DNA from: Stictocephala bisonia
Lineage: Eukaryota > Arthropoda > Insecta > Hemiptera > Membracidae
Reading direction: 5' to 3'
Length of the DNA stretch: 64,000 nucleotides
NCBI GenBank assembly: GCA_035578905.1
Contig: JAQJVL010000283.1
Location: 372,001-436,000, forward strand
The notes under the pieces are model-generated. The model was not told where the DNA came from. It made no database searches and saw nothing but the letters and a program-made list of their open reading frames with translations. This document shows, piece by piece, positions 34,896 through 47,529 of this stretch; position 1 is the first letter of the stretch; each line of letters opens with the position of its first letter. A program made the position numbers and the translations under genes.

Positions 34896-36049
34896 GTACT
34901 ATATTTTTACACTACGTTATTTGTGTTACGTTTTTGACACATAAGTACGTCTGTACGAGTAATAGCTTAAATTACTGCCAGTACTGCCAGTACTTACGAT
35001 TGGTTGGCTTATGTTGAAGCTTAAGTCAACAACAATAAAAATTGTTAGAAACAAAAGTAGAGGCCAATCTCCTTTTTAACCTTACTCTACCTATTCCCAA
35101 TAAACTATTGATCTGTGTGGTGACCTTATTCAGGCAAAGTAAGGGAGAGAAACAGTACTGTACAAGGTGAATATTACTGATAAAAACTAACATTCAAGGC
35201 CAGGACATGAAATGGTTTCACTAAATAAGGCTCAAAATCGTGACGCCTTAGACCGGCTCTCCAACTTGATAGTGATAACATCGAAAAATAATGCAAGTGA
35301 AATTGCTTACAATAAAATTAACCTGTACAGATATTGTAGTGGTTGATTTCGGTAAAGTCGTTTACCTTCGTCAGACCAGCTGAACCTGAAACTGTTGTTA
35401 AAATACACTACTTCTCATGGTCGAGACACTTAAGTGGCTTAAGTCACCAAAATAGTGACTGCTGAAATATTTTTGAAACAACCAACGAAATTCTGTTAAT
35501 ATGGACATTAAAATAATGTGACAAATGGAGTTGATAGTAAATAAATGTCATAAATGATAACATTTCTAAAACACACGTCATGAACAACAAACCTCAGGTT
35601 ACACAACATTGTGCTTATTATCACTGCGTTCGTATTTACAAAACGTGCGTGTCTGTTCAGATTATTCCTACGAGATTTTAAATTAGGATCATAAATTAAG
35701 TAAACCGCAAGACCAGTTCATAAAGAAGAGTTTTAAGATTAATTTATCAGTGAGGAACTGTGAAAGGATTCTGTCATGTTGAGAGCTAAATGACTGGGTC
35801 TTTCAAACTCTTCCCTTCATTACCCAGGAATTAATTTATGCATGTCTCCACCCACCAACCTCTTACATATTTTTTGAACTTCAAGATTAAAGTAACCTAA
35901 ATCCTTGGTTAAAGACGTTTTTAAGGATTGCACGGCTCACGTTGATTTTACGGTAAAAATATTCTACACCTGTTTAATCGTAAGCATGCTACAGACAGAT
36001 CAGACGTCAAGAGGAAGAGGTGTTTTTTTATAAAAACACCCCCCGCCAG
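34896..36049. other. Non-coding stretch with one hammerhead-like motif
   Basis: No gene recognised. On the minus strand at 35347-35374 CTGACGA, a perfect GGTAAA/TTTACC stem and GAAATCAACCAC form a hammerhead-like core. Confidence 0.5.
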
Positions 36050-36186
36050 TTCACATGAGCCTGCAGGCCTGTGTCTGAGCTTTATTCAAAGATCGATGAC
36101 CATCAGCTCAGTGGGGGAGAGTCTATAAACCTCGGACCTGACACGTCGTTTTAGTGTGTGAAGGCTAAAATTCTCAGCCACCACGC
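36050..36186 (-). repeat. SINE family 2 copy (tRNA-like head)
   Basis: On the minus strand the head GGTGGCTGAGAATTTTAGCC precedes a box B-like AGGTCCGAGGTTTA, then CCACTGAGCTGATGGTCATC, GAATAAAGCTCAGACACAGG and GTGAACTGG. The order matches the copy at 14581-14712, here with a slightly different head. Confidence 0.7.
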
Positions 36187-36292
36187 AAGAAATGTTTGAG
36201 TCGATTATCGATCTGACATTATTACTGTATCTTAAAATCTTGGCCTTTTGAAGATTTGGAACAAAGAAACATTTTCTTCCTGCCTTTACTAA

Positions 36293-36515
36293 ATATACAC
36301 ATGATATCCATTTAACTTATATATTGGGATCTCAAAAATTACCAAATTTACAGCAAACTTAAAATGTGGAGTCACCTATTTTTTAAGACAATAAAAAAGT
36401 GAAAGTTCTTAAAAAATATATATGAAGTTCCACATTTAAAGTTTGTTGTAAGTTTGGTAGTTTATGAGATCCCAATGGTGGCCCAGTTAAAATGGATACC
36501 TTGTGTGTATTAAAC
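36293..36515. repeat. Foldback element with ~84-bp inverted arms
   Basis: Bases 36293-36376 and 36430-36515 are inverted complements with few mismatches (ATTGGGATCTCA, CTACCAAACTTACA-like and ATGTGGA blocks). The spacer is about 50 bases. It ends about 30 bases before the MITE at 36545, so the two could be parts of one nested structure. Confidence 0.75.
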
Positions 36516-36544
36516 TAAATGTAATATAACTTATATTTTTTATT

Positions 36545-36999
36545 TACAAAGTGGAAAAAAATATGGAAACGCTTTCACAACTTTTGTATTACTTCACTTG
36601 TAAAAGTGAAATCTTGTTCATCCTCACGGTTACAAATAACACACTTTCAAATCCAATTAGTGACATTTAATATTTTCAGGAGAGACGGCTCACGAGAAGT
36701 TGAACGAAAATCTTCCATTTAAGCCTAGATTGAGTTTGGTATCAAATGAAAGATGATTCAAGACAAATTAATTGCCGCAAACCGGACTTCGAAAGGTTTA
36801 TCCTTTTCAGACTAGAGGCCATTTGAATTTCAAAGTAACTAATATGAACAATATTATTTCACCGCTATTTAACGGTTTGAAGTAGATTGTTCTTAACAAA
36901 AATTATACTTTGTTTATTTAAAAAATTAAACTGTTAAAGGATCCACGGAAAAAATAACGTTGTTGCGAAAGCGTTTCCATATTTTTTTCCACCCTGTAC
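36545..36999. mobile_element. 455-bp MITE with TACAGGGTGGAAAAA ends
   Basis: The right end, read inward, is TACAGGGTGGAAAAAAATAT then GGAAACGCTTTCGCAAC. The left end is TACAAAGTGGAAAAAAATAT then GGAAACGCTTTCACAAC. Terminal repeats of at least 38 bp, length and TA-type ends fit a Tc1/mariner-like MITE. There is no coding capacity. Confidence 0.8.
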
Positions 37000-38220
37000 A
37001 TATATAAATATACCAAATATTCTATATGTACATACTACATACAATATATAATTTTATAATAAAATACATACTTAATAAAGTAATCACGTATAAATAGTTT
37101 GTTAGTACAGTCAATTATGTATCGCGGTAAATGAAACGAGCGTGTTATGTTGACAACGCTGAACCACTGAACTTGATGTTTCCCCTAGTTCCAATTTCTC
37201 TTCCAACAACTATTTTCCAATCCCCGGAGAAAATACCCATCCATCCCAGTCCAGGGGAAAATTCCAACTTGGTATCTTGGTGAATATTTCTCTCAAAAAG
37301 CCAAAAGGTTTCACCCAAAGACTGCTATGTACAGGGATAATATTGGAGTGAAATGAATATATATTTTCTCTAGGGTTTGGAAAATGTTACGGAGACATCG
37401 GGTTAAGCATTCCTTTGTTGCCAACATAAACACACATTTTACATGTTACTAATAGAAACTGTTGGAAATAAAACTATTTACACTTTCCAAACTCCATAAA
37501 TAATTATTTTGAATACTAAGTGATATATTGACCATCTGATATTCAATACAAACAGTTATTCAAAATATTTCTCGTCGTGGCTTTATCACACGTTTTGCTT
37601 AGTTTTAGTTTGATACACTAGTGTTGTTTATTTATGATCATTTTCCATTTATATAGTATATAAAATAACGCGATTGAAGGTCTGTTATGAATTACTGACA
37701 GTTATTTTTTATTTTTAATCCTCAATTAACATGTCGTAAATGTTATATACAAGACAATTTTAACATATTTCTCTTATATTTAAAGCAATATATATATATA
37801 TATATTAATCTAAAAATTAAATTCATTAAAATCGTTGGAATTAAAAATGCCCGACTATTCATATTTAAAGAGACTTAATTAAAATATCCGACTTTTAATA
37901 TTCTATAAACCTCTTAAGTGTTTACTGCTCAGTTTTAAATATTTTTGTTTTGAGTAAGTAAATAAAATAAATCAATAAAAAATGTTCAGGCCTTTTACAA
38001 CTAATTTATAAATTAAACGTTAAATATGCATTTTACATGAATACCCAATAATTTAACATTTTACCATTAAAACTAAAAAAGAGTGCTAACATTGCCCACA
38101 CATAAGAAACCACTCTACTTGCATACTTTACGTCAATATGTACGATCTGCAACTAAGTCCTCATGACTGGTTCTTCATCTCTGCTACTGGCATTAATAAA
38201 TCATCCTGCACTTAGAGTAG
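37000..38220. other. AT-rich non-coding stretch
   Basis: No gene recognised. A short (TA)n run lies at about 37790-37805. Confidence 0.5.
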
Positions 38221-38970
38221 CTACACGTACAGTCGTATTGACCCACCCACCCACCCATACGCATACAGTGGCATTGACCCAATCACCCACCCATACACGT
38301 TCAGTGGTATTGATCCACTCACCCACCCATACACGTACAGCGGTATTGACCCACTCACCCGCCCATACACGTGCAGTGGTATTGACCCACCCACCCACCC
38401 ATACACGTGCAGTGGTATTGACCCACTCACCCGCCCATACACGTACAGTGGTATTGTCCCACTTACCCACCCATACACATGGAGTGGTATTGACCCACTC
38501 ACCCGCCCATACACGTGCAGTGGTATTGACTCACTCACCCGCCCACACACGTACAGTGGCATTGACCCACTCACCCACCCATACACGTACAGTGATATTG
38601 ACCCAATCATACACGTATAGTGGTATTGACTCACTCACCCACTCATACACGTGCAGTGGTATTGACCCAATCACCCACCCATACACGTGCAGTGGTATTG
38701 ACCCACTCACCCACCCATACACGTGCAGTGGTATTGACCCACTCACCCACCCATACACGTGCAGTGGTATTGACCAACTCACCCGCCCATACACGTACAG
38801 TGGCATTGACCCACTCAGCCACCCGTACATGTACAGTGATATTGACACACTCATACACGTACAGTGGTGTTGATCCACGCACCCACCCATACACATAAGT
38901 GGTATTGACCCACTAATACACGTATAGTGGTATTGACCCACCCACCCACTCATACACATATAGTAGTGGG
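38221..38970. repeat. 36-bp minisatellite, inverted relative to 33985-34895
   Basis: The unit is CATACACGTACAGTGGTATT plus GACCCACTCACCCACC (36 bp). Its reverse complement matches the unit of the array 4 kb upstream. Several copies are truncated at the right end. Long open frames on both strands are a product of the 36-bp period. Confidence 0.95.
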
Positions 38971-41614
38971 TATAAGCCATCATTTATACTTTGGATAAAA
39001 TATTCAACAATACGTGAAATCGATAGTTATTTAAAATATTATAGGTTCTCTAAATTGATTTATAATTATCTTATACAATATTTAGTTAAATATGAACTGG
39101 ACGCATAAGAGAATTACTATCTTTCAAATTTGTTAGTACCTTAGTCAATTACTAATTAGTATTAGGTATAAATAAGTATTTGTTTGATGCATTATATGCC
39201 TTAAATATATGTACATTTCTAAAATTGTAATACTAACAATAACAATAAATCACGTATGGATTTCAGTTATTGCTATACTTTTAAATGTTTAAAAGGCTAT
39301 GTTTTATATACCTTTGAACGTTTCTGGGTAATTAATTCACATAATTTATTTGTGTGTGTAAATTAATTTGTGTATTATAAATTGCTTAATTTTTTCCTCA
39401 AGTCATGTCATACAAAATCGTTTCCGTCCAAATCTGCTTGAATCTTAAAAATTATTTTATTGAACTGCATTTATAGTATTTATAAAAACATTGTTTTCAA
39501 AATTAAACATTGCACTGAATAAAATATAATGATACAGTAATTTATTTAAATATTAATAACTACCGGCAGTTAAATTAAATTATAATGAGATAGAAAATAT
39601 GTTAAAATTACATTTAAAACGCTACAAATATTCATTTTATAATACTAGGTATGATTGCTTAGTTAGGTTAGGTTTTTGTTTTAATTGGATTTTTGATTCT
39701 TTGAATTAATTAATTTATTAAGAATTATTCACTAATATATTTTTCTTTAGCAGGTTGTTTCATTTTTCGTAGTACCATTTTCTGCAGTAGTTGAAATGTT
39801 TTATCCATGATCAGTTTGTAAATACATAAAACATTGCAAACAACATTGGTTACTATTTCTGAAGTATGGTTTGCTAATTTTATATTTTAGAATTTTGTAT
39901 TTGTTGTATTTTAGATTTTCAGCTCTTACGTGGACTTAACTGACGGTAATAACATTATTAAAGATTTGAATTACTAAGAAAAATGCACCATAGCTGGAAC
40001 TGTGTCAATATGTCTGAGTGAGATAATTTTACATATTTTTCTTGAATCTTAAAGCATTTATACATATGTATATATAATAGATATGTATAAATATATACAA
40101 TTAGTAGATATAGATGGGCAAATGAAAATAGATACAATTAATTTACTTCTTAGGTGAGTAAAGGTATACAATATACAGCATACTTTGAACAACATGAGCT
40201 CACACAGTCTGTCATTGTCATCATATACACGTTCATAATTCACCATATATTTAAACTATTGGCCAGTATCGAATCACGTAGTAATGTGCCTTTTACAACA
40301 AAAGTAATTGTAATTACAATGAAGTAATTATAATAATAAGTTTAACTATAAAACCCTAACAAACAAAATTTCCTGTATCAGGTTAAACATTTTTTTAAAT
40401 ATAAGACGATGCTATTTACGACAATAGATAATGATTAAATGTCTACCCAGCTTACTATTATCGATTTTAAATATCTCGTGCAGCTTAGATACTACCCTAA
40501 TTCTTATATTTTGCTTAACTTATATATGGAAGCTGTAAGACGACAGACAGCCTCGCTGCTTCACTGTCAAGGCCAGTCAAGACTGACCTTGTCTTGTAAC
40601 TACAAGTGAGGTTAAAAGTAACTCAGCTTGTAACAGTAATATCAGTGTGTACAGAGGATGCGGCGTATTCCTTTTAGGGTGTTTCGGATACATTATTTAC
40701 TAACCGCAGTTTGAGTGATCTTATATAAAGTTTTTCGTGTTTATTTATAGCATTCTTTTTACTGAAAAAATGTAGTATTTATAATCTGAAAATTATGTAT
40801 TTTTTTCAAGTTTCATCTCTACCGGAAGTAGGTCATTGCTCACACACATAAACTCAAATACAACTCTTTAAACTTTGTTCTGACACTTTTCTTACTGGGT
40901 CACTCCATCCCGTTCCATGACTTCCGGGCGTTATACATCACTTACACTGAACCACAGAGAAGAAGGAAACAGAGGTCACATTCATTCATGTGCTAAATGT
41001 GCGTCGAGTAGTTAGTCCTCCATTTACAAAATAAGTTACAAAGTCAACTCAACTTTGCATTAAATTTAAAAAAATAATGCCAAACCTACACTGTGTCAGA
41101 CATGTTTCTAAACTGTAAACAAAATATGTTGTGGTCAAAATAATAATGAGTCTAGTGACATAAATAACGGATAGCCGAAATAATAGTTATAATGGTTTGG
41201 TGATCTAATAAGTGATGTTTAATTAACGGTAAAGTAAACGCAATAGCTCTTACAGTACACAAAAAAGAAAAGAGGAAATACCATAGATATTAACATTTAA
41301 CAGAGCAGAAGTTTAACCAAATTTATGTAAACTGAACAAAGTAATAACCAATTCCTTAAGTCAATAAATATTCGTTGCCATGCCAACCATGTTGAAGATA
41401 TCAGACGCAGCTGACTTTGTCTTGTATACATCACTTTCCTGACTGTACATAGAATGAAAATAATACACATTTTTTCTATATATTAAAACTGCGATTACTC
41501 ATTTTCATTCCAATTTGGTATTTAGATAGCAACGTGTTCATGTTAATATTACTTTACATATATTCTTTAGGTTACAAAGCAAATTAATTGCCATCTCGAT
41601 TATAAATAAAATTT
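38971..41614. other. Long AT-rich stretch without a recognised gene
   Basis: No coding region, array or transposon end was recognised. A short TTAGGTTAGG pair is near 39664. A GC-richer patch around 40540-40640 was examined and gave no supported exon. Confidence 0.5.
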
Positions 41615-41618
41615 TTAA

Positions 41619-42641
41619 CCCTACTTCTGGCAAGTGACCGCTAGCGGTCACCTGCAGACCACGTATAGTTGGCAAGTGACCGCTAGCGGTCACCTGGACA
41701 CATCCGCACTAATACGATTCTAATAAATCGTCTATTATACTTAGCGGTTTATATTTGATGTCTTTGGAATCGTAATGAAATGGCCTGTCTGTAGACATCA
41801 TTTGTTGCTATATTTACGATAGCGGAATATTGGAATTGAACCGAACACAATAGGCTATAATTCACGTCAGCTGTATTTGACAACAACAACACTGTATCTG
41901 AATGTTTTGTTGGTTATTTGTGTTTATTGTTATTTTTACTTGGTTTGTTCTTTTGAAGTCTGTTTTGTGAAGATAAATAATTGTTTTCTGATAAACTGAA
42001 TATTATTTTAGTATAAAACAATTATACATCGATTATTTTTGTGTGAAAATAGCTAAGTATTTGAATACATTAGTATTTGAATACATAATTTTATATACAT
42101 AATATAATTATGTTTCAGTAGCATATTAGTGCTGCTCATATGTTTGTGAAAATAAAAATATATATATTTGTGTATTTATCATATAATACATTATTATAAA
42201 AAAATTTTGAATTTATACCATCGCGACACCTAAAAATGAGCATTGGTATATATGTTTATGTTTTATAGAATAAATTTATTTTAGTTCTCAATATCCCATA
42301 TAATGTATATATATTCTAAAACTAGATAAAATTTAAAGTCTCTAGGCTATCTTGAAAGCTAGAAAATATTACAATAACTCTTATTTATAGGTACGGTCCC
42401 ACCCTTTTTTTATTTGAAAATTTATATTTTTTGAATAAAAAAAAAAAATAAAAATAAAAGAGTGAGAATATTAAAACTTTTATTACATATTATTATAAAC
42501 CATTTCTTTCTGAATATAAATATATATAACATTGCCTAAAAACTATAATAAATATAATTTTTATAAATGAATTACAAAACCCTTGCGCGACGCCCAAAAA
42601 CAGCCTGCCAGTATAGGAAAAATGGGCTGCCAGAAGTAGGG
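41619..42641. mobile_element. Non-autonomous piggyBac-type element, 1023 bp
   Basis: TTAA occurs immediately outside both ends (41615-41618 and 42642-42645). The left end CCCTACTTCTGGCAAG and the right end (reverse complement CCCTACTTCTGGCAG) form terminal inverted repeats. Near the left end the 18-bp perfect palindrome GTGACCGCTAGCGGTCAC occurs twice (41634-41651, 41676-41693). The interior is AT-rich without a transposase frame. TTAA duplication and CCC-type ends are diagnostic of piggyBac. Its ends differ from the element at 52632, so a different transposase would be needed. Confidence 0.9.
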
Positions 42642-42645
42642 TTAA

Positions 42646-42980
42646 TATGTTTTAAACAACTTTATAGATTTTTTTCTAGCCACAGCTAAATACATACATT
42701 ATCAAATATATGTTACTTTTGTATACAAGTGTATTTTGGGGAAAGTAAAAATATGTTTTCACTACACTACTATGAGTTCAGCTGTTTTCGTTATGTGTTT
42801 ACAACCTGCGAAACATCATATTTTCAACAGCTGTCTATTGTTTACTACCGAAAGTACAACCAAAAATTTTCCACAGTCAACAACACCTGTTTTTAAAACA
42901 TGTTTCTAATTTAATAAACAGTTAACATTCCAAAAATGAGTTTTTATTCCGTAGTGTAGTGAAAAGTATCGTTCAAAACT
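42646..42980. other. Non-coding stretch
   Basis: A short inverted pair (GTTTTCACTACACTAC near 42754 and GTAGTGTAGTGAAAAG near 42952) may mark a small MITE of about 210 bp. No gene recognised. Confidence 0.4.
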
Positions 42981-42981
42981 C

Positions 42982-43081
42982 GAGTGAAAGTGTTTTGTAT
43001 GTTCTCGACCATTTGAAGTGCTCGACAAGTCTCGCACTTCAAACATATAGTCTCGAACATGCAAAACGCCACTTTCCACTC
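42982..43081. repeat. ~100-bp foldback hairpin
   Basis: Arms GAGTGAAAGTGTTTTGTATG...TTTGAAGTGC and the inverted GCACTTCAAA...CATGCAAAAC...CACTTTCCACTC pair over about 40 bp around a 12-base loop. It is non-coding. Confidence 0.75.
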
Positions 43082-43992
43082 TTTTTATAAAATATACTAT
43101 TACAAGCTTTCAAAGTAAGTGTGTTTTATTTTTACATAGAAAAGAAAATCATATAAATAATCTTAACCACCTGTCCAGTTTTAAATTGAATTTTCCATTT
43201 TTACTGTAAAAAATAATATTAGTACATAATAAAGAGAATTTTACTAAACTAATTACATTCACTCCACGAAATATTTAATACGTATTAAATAAATTTTACA
43301 GCATAGTTAAAATAACTTCTGTACAGCGTTCCAAAAACGTTCCTCCATTATGGTTCGTGGATTAAGAACTATGCATAAACTATCTACTAGTTTATCTCAG
43401 TATTTTATGCAACTAATCCAAATATTAATATATATTTTCTGATGTTGTGTAAAAACCCACATCATTATTAAGGAAAGTCCTTAAATACCGCACTCTTTTA
43501 CACTTTAGCTTGAAACAAATAGCAATTTCTATTAAACTCACACTTGCAAGGTAGATTCATAAATTCCTTACAACCTCACCATCATCTGAACAAGCAAATT
43601 TATTTTAATCATACAATATAACTTGGTTGTGTTTCTCTCCCCCGACCCCCTCCCCACCCCCACTCACATGGAACGATAACTTACGTTCATGTTGTATGAA
43701 GTAAAGTCTGAAGATGTGTTAAGATGAACAGAATACATTTTAGTTTTCTAATATTAACTTGTATAAGATACATTTGGTCGATGTTTAAGGAGACATATTT
43801 AAGATTTAGCATTTTTAACTTTACGTAAAATGACTCGAATGCTTATTGAACAAGCTTTAATAGGGACCAAATCGAAGGTCAAATTAAAATTTAACTCCTC
43901 CTGTAGGAACTGATCATTTGTTAGTTCTCTAATGTCCATCATTCACTCTCATGAAAATGATAATAAATTACTATGAAACCTAAACACTATTA
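43082..43992. other. AT-rich non-coding stretch
   Basis: No gene recognised. A C-rich run lies near 43637-43667. Confidence 0.5.
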
Positions 43993-44000
43993 ACTATACA

Positions 44001-44662
44001 TAGCGATGGCATCGATATATCGGAAATATCGATAAATATGTTTCGATATATCGATTCCTTTCGATAATATCGAATCCGATATATCGTATCACTAAATAGT
44101 GACGTTATTATCTCTCCTCAAAATCATCACAATTCGGAAAAACCCATTAAAATTGCCTATTATGCTTAGAAGATATTCATTGAAGTAACTTTATTTGGTT
44201 TTTTTACCTGAGATTAACGCACTAAAACGTTAACTAGTGTAGACTAGTGGGTGGAACGGGTATGTGTGAGTACGCAATGCTGGCTGTAAACGTCTATCTA
44301 GCCTGCCTGGCCAGTCGCCTCACAAACCATTATTACATTATTCTTTTATAATTCACATAATAGTTAAAGGTAAAATAATAATTATTATTTTTAGTTTTTT
44401 TTTTTTCATTTGATTCCACAGACCCCATTTTGTTTCGTGTAGATAAATGTATTTCATTTTTACATTCAGTAGGCTATTTTAAATAGTGACAGCAAAAAAT
44501 GAACGTAAAGTGAAGGGTTAGTGCATAATTTTAAACAGATAAATCATTTACAATTTGAAAAATTTGGTTACCTGGTAAATCGATATTTATTTTGCGATGT
44601 TATAGATATATCGATATTTGGTTTGCAATATATCAATATGTTGAAAATATTTGTCATCACTA
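44001..44662. mobile_element. hAT-type MITE with 8-bp target duplication
   Basis: The 8-bp ACTATACA flanks both ends (43993-44000, 44663-44670). The ends are TAGCGATGGCATCGATAT (left) and TAGTGATGACAAATATTT (right, inverted), sharing TAG(C/T)GATG(G/A)CA. Both subterminal regions are packed with ATCGATAT-type motifs. An 8-bp duplication and TAGNGATG ends are typical of hAT elements. The 83-codon plus frame near its right end is not a transposase. Confidence 0.85.
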
Positions 44663-44670
44663 ACTATACA

Positions 44671-47529
44671 TACGTCACATTTTATGTCTACTGTTCAAGC
44701 AGAAAAGCCTTAAGTAATCTAAATCTTTTAATATCTCTTTTATTACTTTTAAGGACTAGTTTTATCGTATAAATTACCTGATTCATCCCGTTTAGTAAAT
44801 TGTCATTTAACTATATTACTTAAATTCTAGGTATCGTGCAACTAATAACAAAGCTCACAAATAAGCCAATGGTTGAAGGCTTATTTGATCAAAATGAAAT
44901 TTAAAATCGTCGATAAATAACTATTTATTGAAGGGAATCGTTATAAAATATAATTACTGCAATATTTCCCTTATAAATATAAAACCAACAGTTCATTTTA
45001 AAAGAAAAAGTTTGAAAACTATTCTATCCTTCCTCTCGACAAATTTCATTGCACACAAAAGGATTGGGTTCCTTTTAGTAAAAAAAGAATAAGCACAATA
45101 AACCAACCTTGCCGTAATCCTTCCTTGTTTGGATTATTTCTTCAAATATTTAGTGTCCATCAGTCATTGTGTACCTACGGTGTTGACAAGGGCTGACTCT
45201 ATTTCATATCAATAAACTGTGTCAACAATAAGAAATTGGTTTTATGTCAGTCTCCTCACATCCAATATCCCTCAGTAAACGTTCTAATTGACACATAAGT
45301 CTTTGTAATATTCAACATTTTTTTAAGATTGCAGGGATAAAACCTTTGAATTAGAGTGTAATATATTCTGAGCAATGTTGTATACCATAACTTCAAAACA
45401 ATTAAGACAATTGCAACAAATTCAATATTCAGACGAAAAAACTCTTTACCTAACCTAACATACCCGAATTTACCGCAACTTATTCTAACCTAAACTTAAC
45501 ATACCTTAACTAACCTAACCTAACTCAACCTAATTTAAATTAGTTAGTGTACCTAATTTAGATAAGGCTTCGTAAATGTTTGTGATACATAAAAATGTAC
45601 CCCCTTTACATTTCTTTTATATTTCAGGATGAAAAAAATCAACAAGTAGTTCCGTTTATTTATTTAGGAATCCTAAATAACATTTTACCACCGGATGGCT
45701 AATAATAGGCCTAAAGCGCTTTAAAACATTTTTCCACAAACTTGTCTGGTTTTTTTACAGCATGTGAACAACGTTAGATTTAGTCTCACTACAGTCCCCT
45801 CTCCCTTAAATAATGATTCCAAAAATACAATGATACTATTCTTTTTTATATTAGTATTATATAATTTTTTATATTAGACGGACGTCTAGATAACGATTAG
45901 TGGAATTCCATAGTCTGAACTATTTTAATTAACTACAGTTACGTTAAAAAAACAATTTTTAGATACCATTTAAATCCATTTTCTTTTTGGCAAACCAAAA
46001 AGATCATAACTGTTCGATTTATATGTCCCATAAAAGTCTCAACGCTGACGGAGTACATTATTATCACAGCTGTATTATGGCGGGATAACTCTATGAAATG
46101 CACTTGGCGCCAGACTGGCCCATTGATGTAGCTTACCAACCGAACAACTCTCCTTGCCTGGACAGTTCGTAAACCAAGTATAACTCCCACTCCTTCATTC
46201 AGTACTGGTTCCTCTAAGGATTAAAATTGTTTATAATAACTATATGTGTATTATACGTTGATATGGTTTGTCTAGTGTTATTTATTTAAAATATAATTAT
46301 TTGTTACTTAAAATTTTAAAGTTAAAATTGGAACTAAATTTAGTATTCTTAGAATGTTGGTATTTTTATAAAATAAACTATAGACCACGATATAGTCCTA
46401 ACAGATCAATTATTACGAGTTTAAAAATTCTATTTAGGTTCGGCCTAATCCATGCATTTACTATAATTGGAAGCTGTATTCAAAACAGTTACTAGCTTGA
46501 GGGGAACTCCTTACATTGTAGCAAATTGAACTGCTCTAGTGTCATTGATGATGTTATCTAGATTTTAAGGTAATCTGTCTGTGATGTTGGATATTAGAAC
46601 ATTGGACTCACGAAACAGTACTGTATAAACCTACGCTGACTTTGTATTGTAGCCTGTCACAAGGGTACAGTAACACGCTTACTATTAGAAAGATCGTTTT
46701 TAGATTCTTACTACAACAAAACAATATTACAAAAAGAAGTTGTTAATTTGTCACTATTACAACTATTCCTAGTTTCCTTATTCAATAGCAGATCTCCTTA
46801 CTCCTGAGACTATCTATATAAACAAATACACACATGGTGTAAACTCAAACGCCAGACCACTCCTAAGGGTCCAGGACACTTGAAAATATGAATACACTTA
46901 TCAAGAGTGTCTTCCGAAAAGGATGTTGTTTGGGGAAAATACTCTCCAAATAATACCATGAGCAGCCGTTCTTAAGTAAAAATAGTAACTGGTAATTATT
47001 TATCTACTAACCTATTGGCAAGTGAAAGTCAGGTATATTTTCCTTTTTCAATTCATGGAATATCTCTTATTTTCATTAGGGTGTATAAAATACGTTTTAA
47101 TTTGGGTGACAAAATTAACTTGAGGAACATCAATAAATATAATTAATATTAATGCCTTCAGTACTGTCTTAGAGTTAGAATGTACACAATAGGCGTTATG
47201 AGTCTTGTCTGGAATTATGGAAATGTATACATTTTAAATTTGATTTATAAGTAGGAATATTGTTGCTTCTAGACTACTCTTCCGTGTGGTTTTCATAGTT
47301 GATAACCCCCCACCCCCCCCCCAACTCAAACGTAAGCCGTTAATAACTCTCCAGCTCAATCAATACGTACGATGTGACAATCATCTGAACCCTTGTAACT
47401 TTTGATAACGTAACTAGTACGACTAACGTCTCGAAGAAAAAACAATATGAATGACTCTCACGCTGATGAGTATCTCAGCCAATACCTTCACTTACGAACG
47501 GAATTGATCACCCTTAGACATATGACGAA
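44671..47529. other. Long stretch without a recognised gene
   Basis: No supported gene. CCTAA-type degenerate repeats (AACTAACCTAACCTAAC) lie near 45450-45540. A segment near 46100-46150 (CTTGGCGCCAGACTGGCCC) shares weak similarity with 60920-60960, hinting at an unidentified repeat family. A C-rich run lies near 47307. Confidence 0.45.

Noticed and set aside
36780..36825. Minus-strand CTGAAAAGG...CCTTTCGAAG as a hammerhead core
   Set aside because: Two core positions deviate (CTGAAAA and GAAG), so it would be inactive. It is at best a decayed relative.
45450..45540. CCTAA/TTAGG-type repeats as a telomere
   Set aside because: The run is short and degenerate, and similar small runs are scattered at 1890, 39664 and 52125. 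Interstitial low-complexity sequence is more likely.
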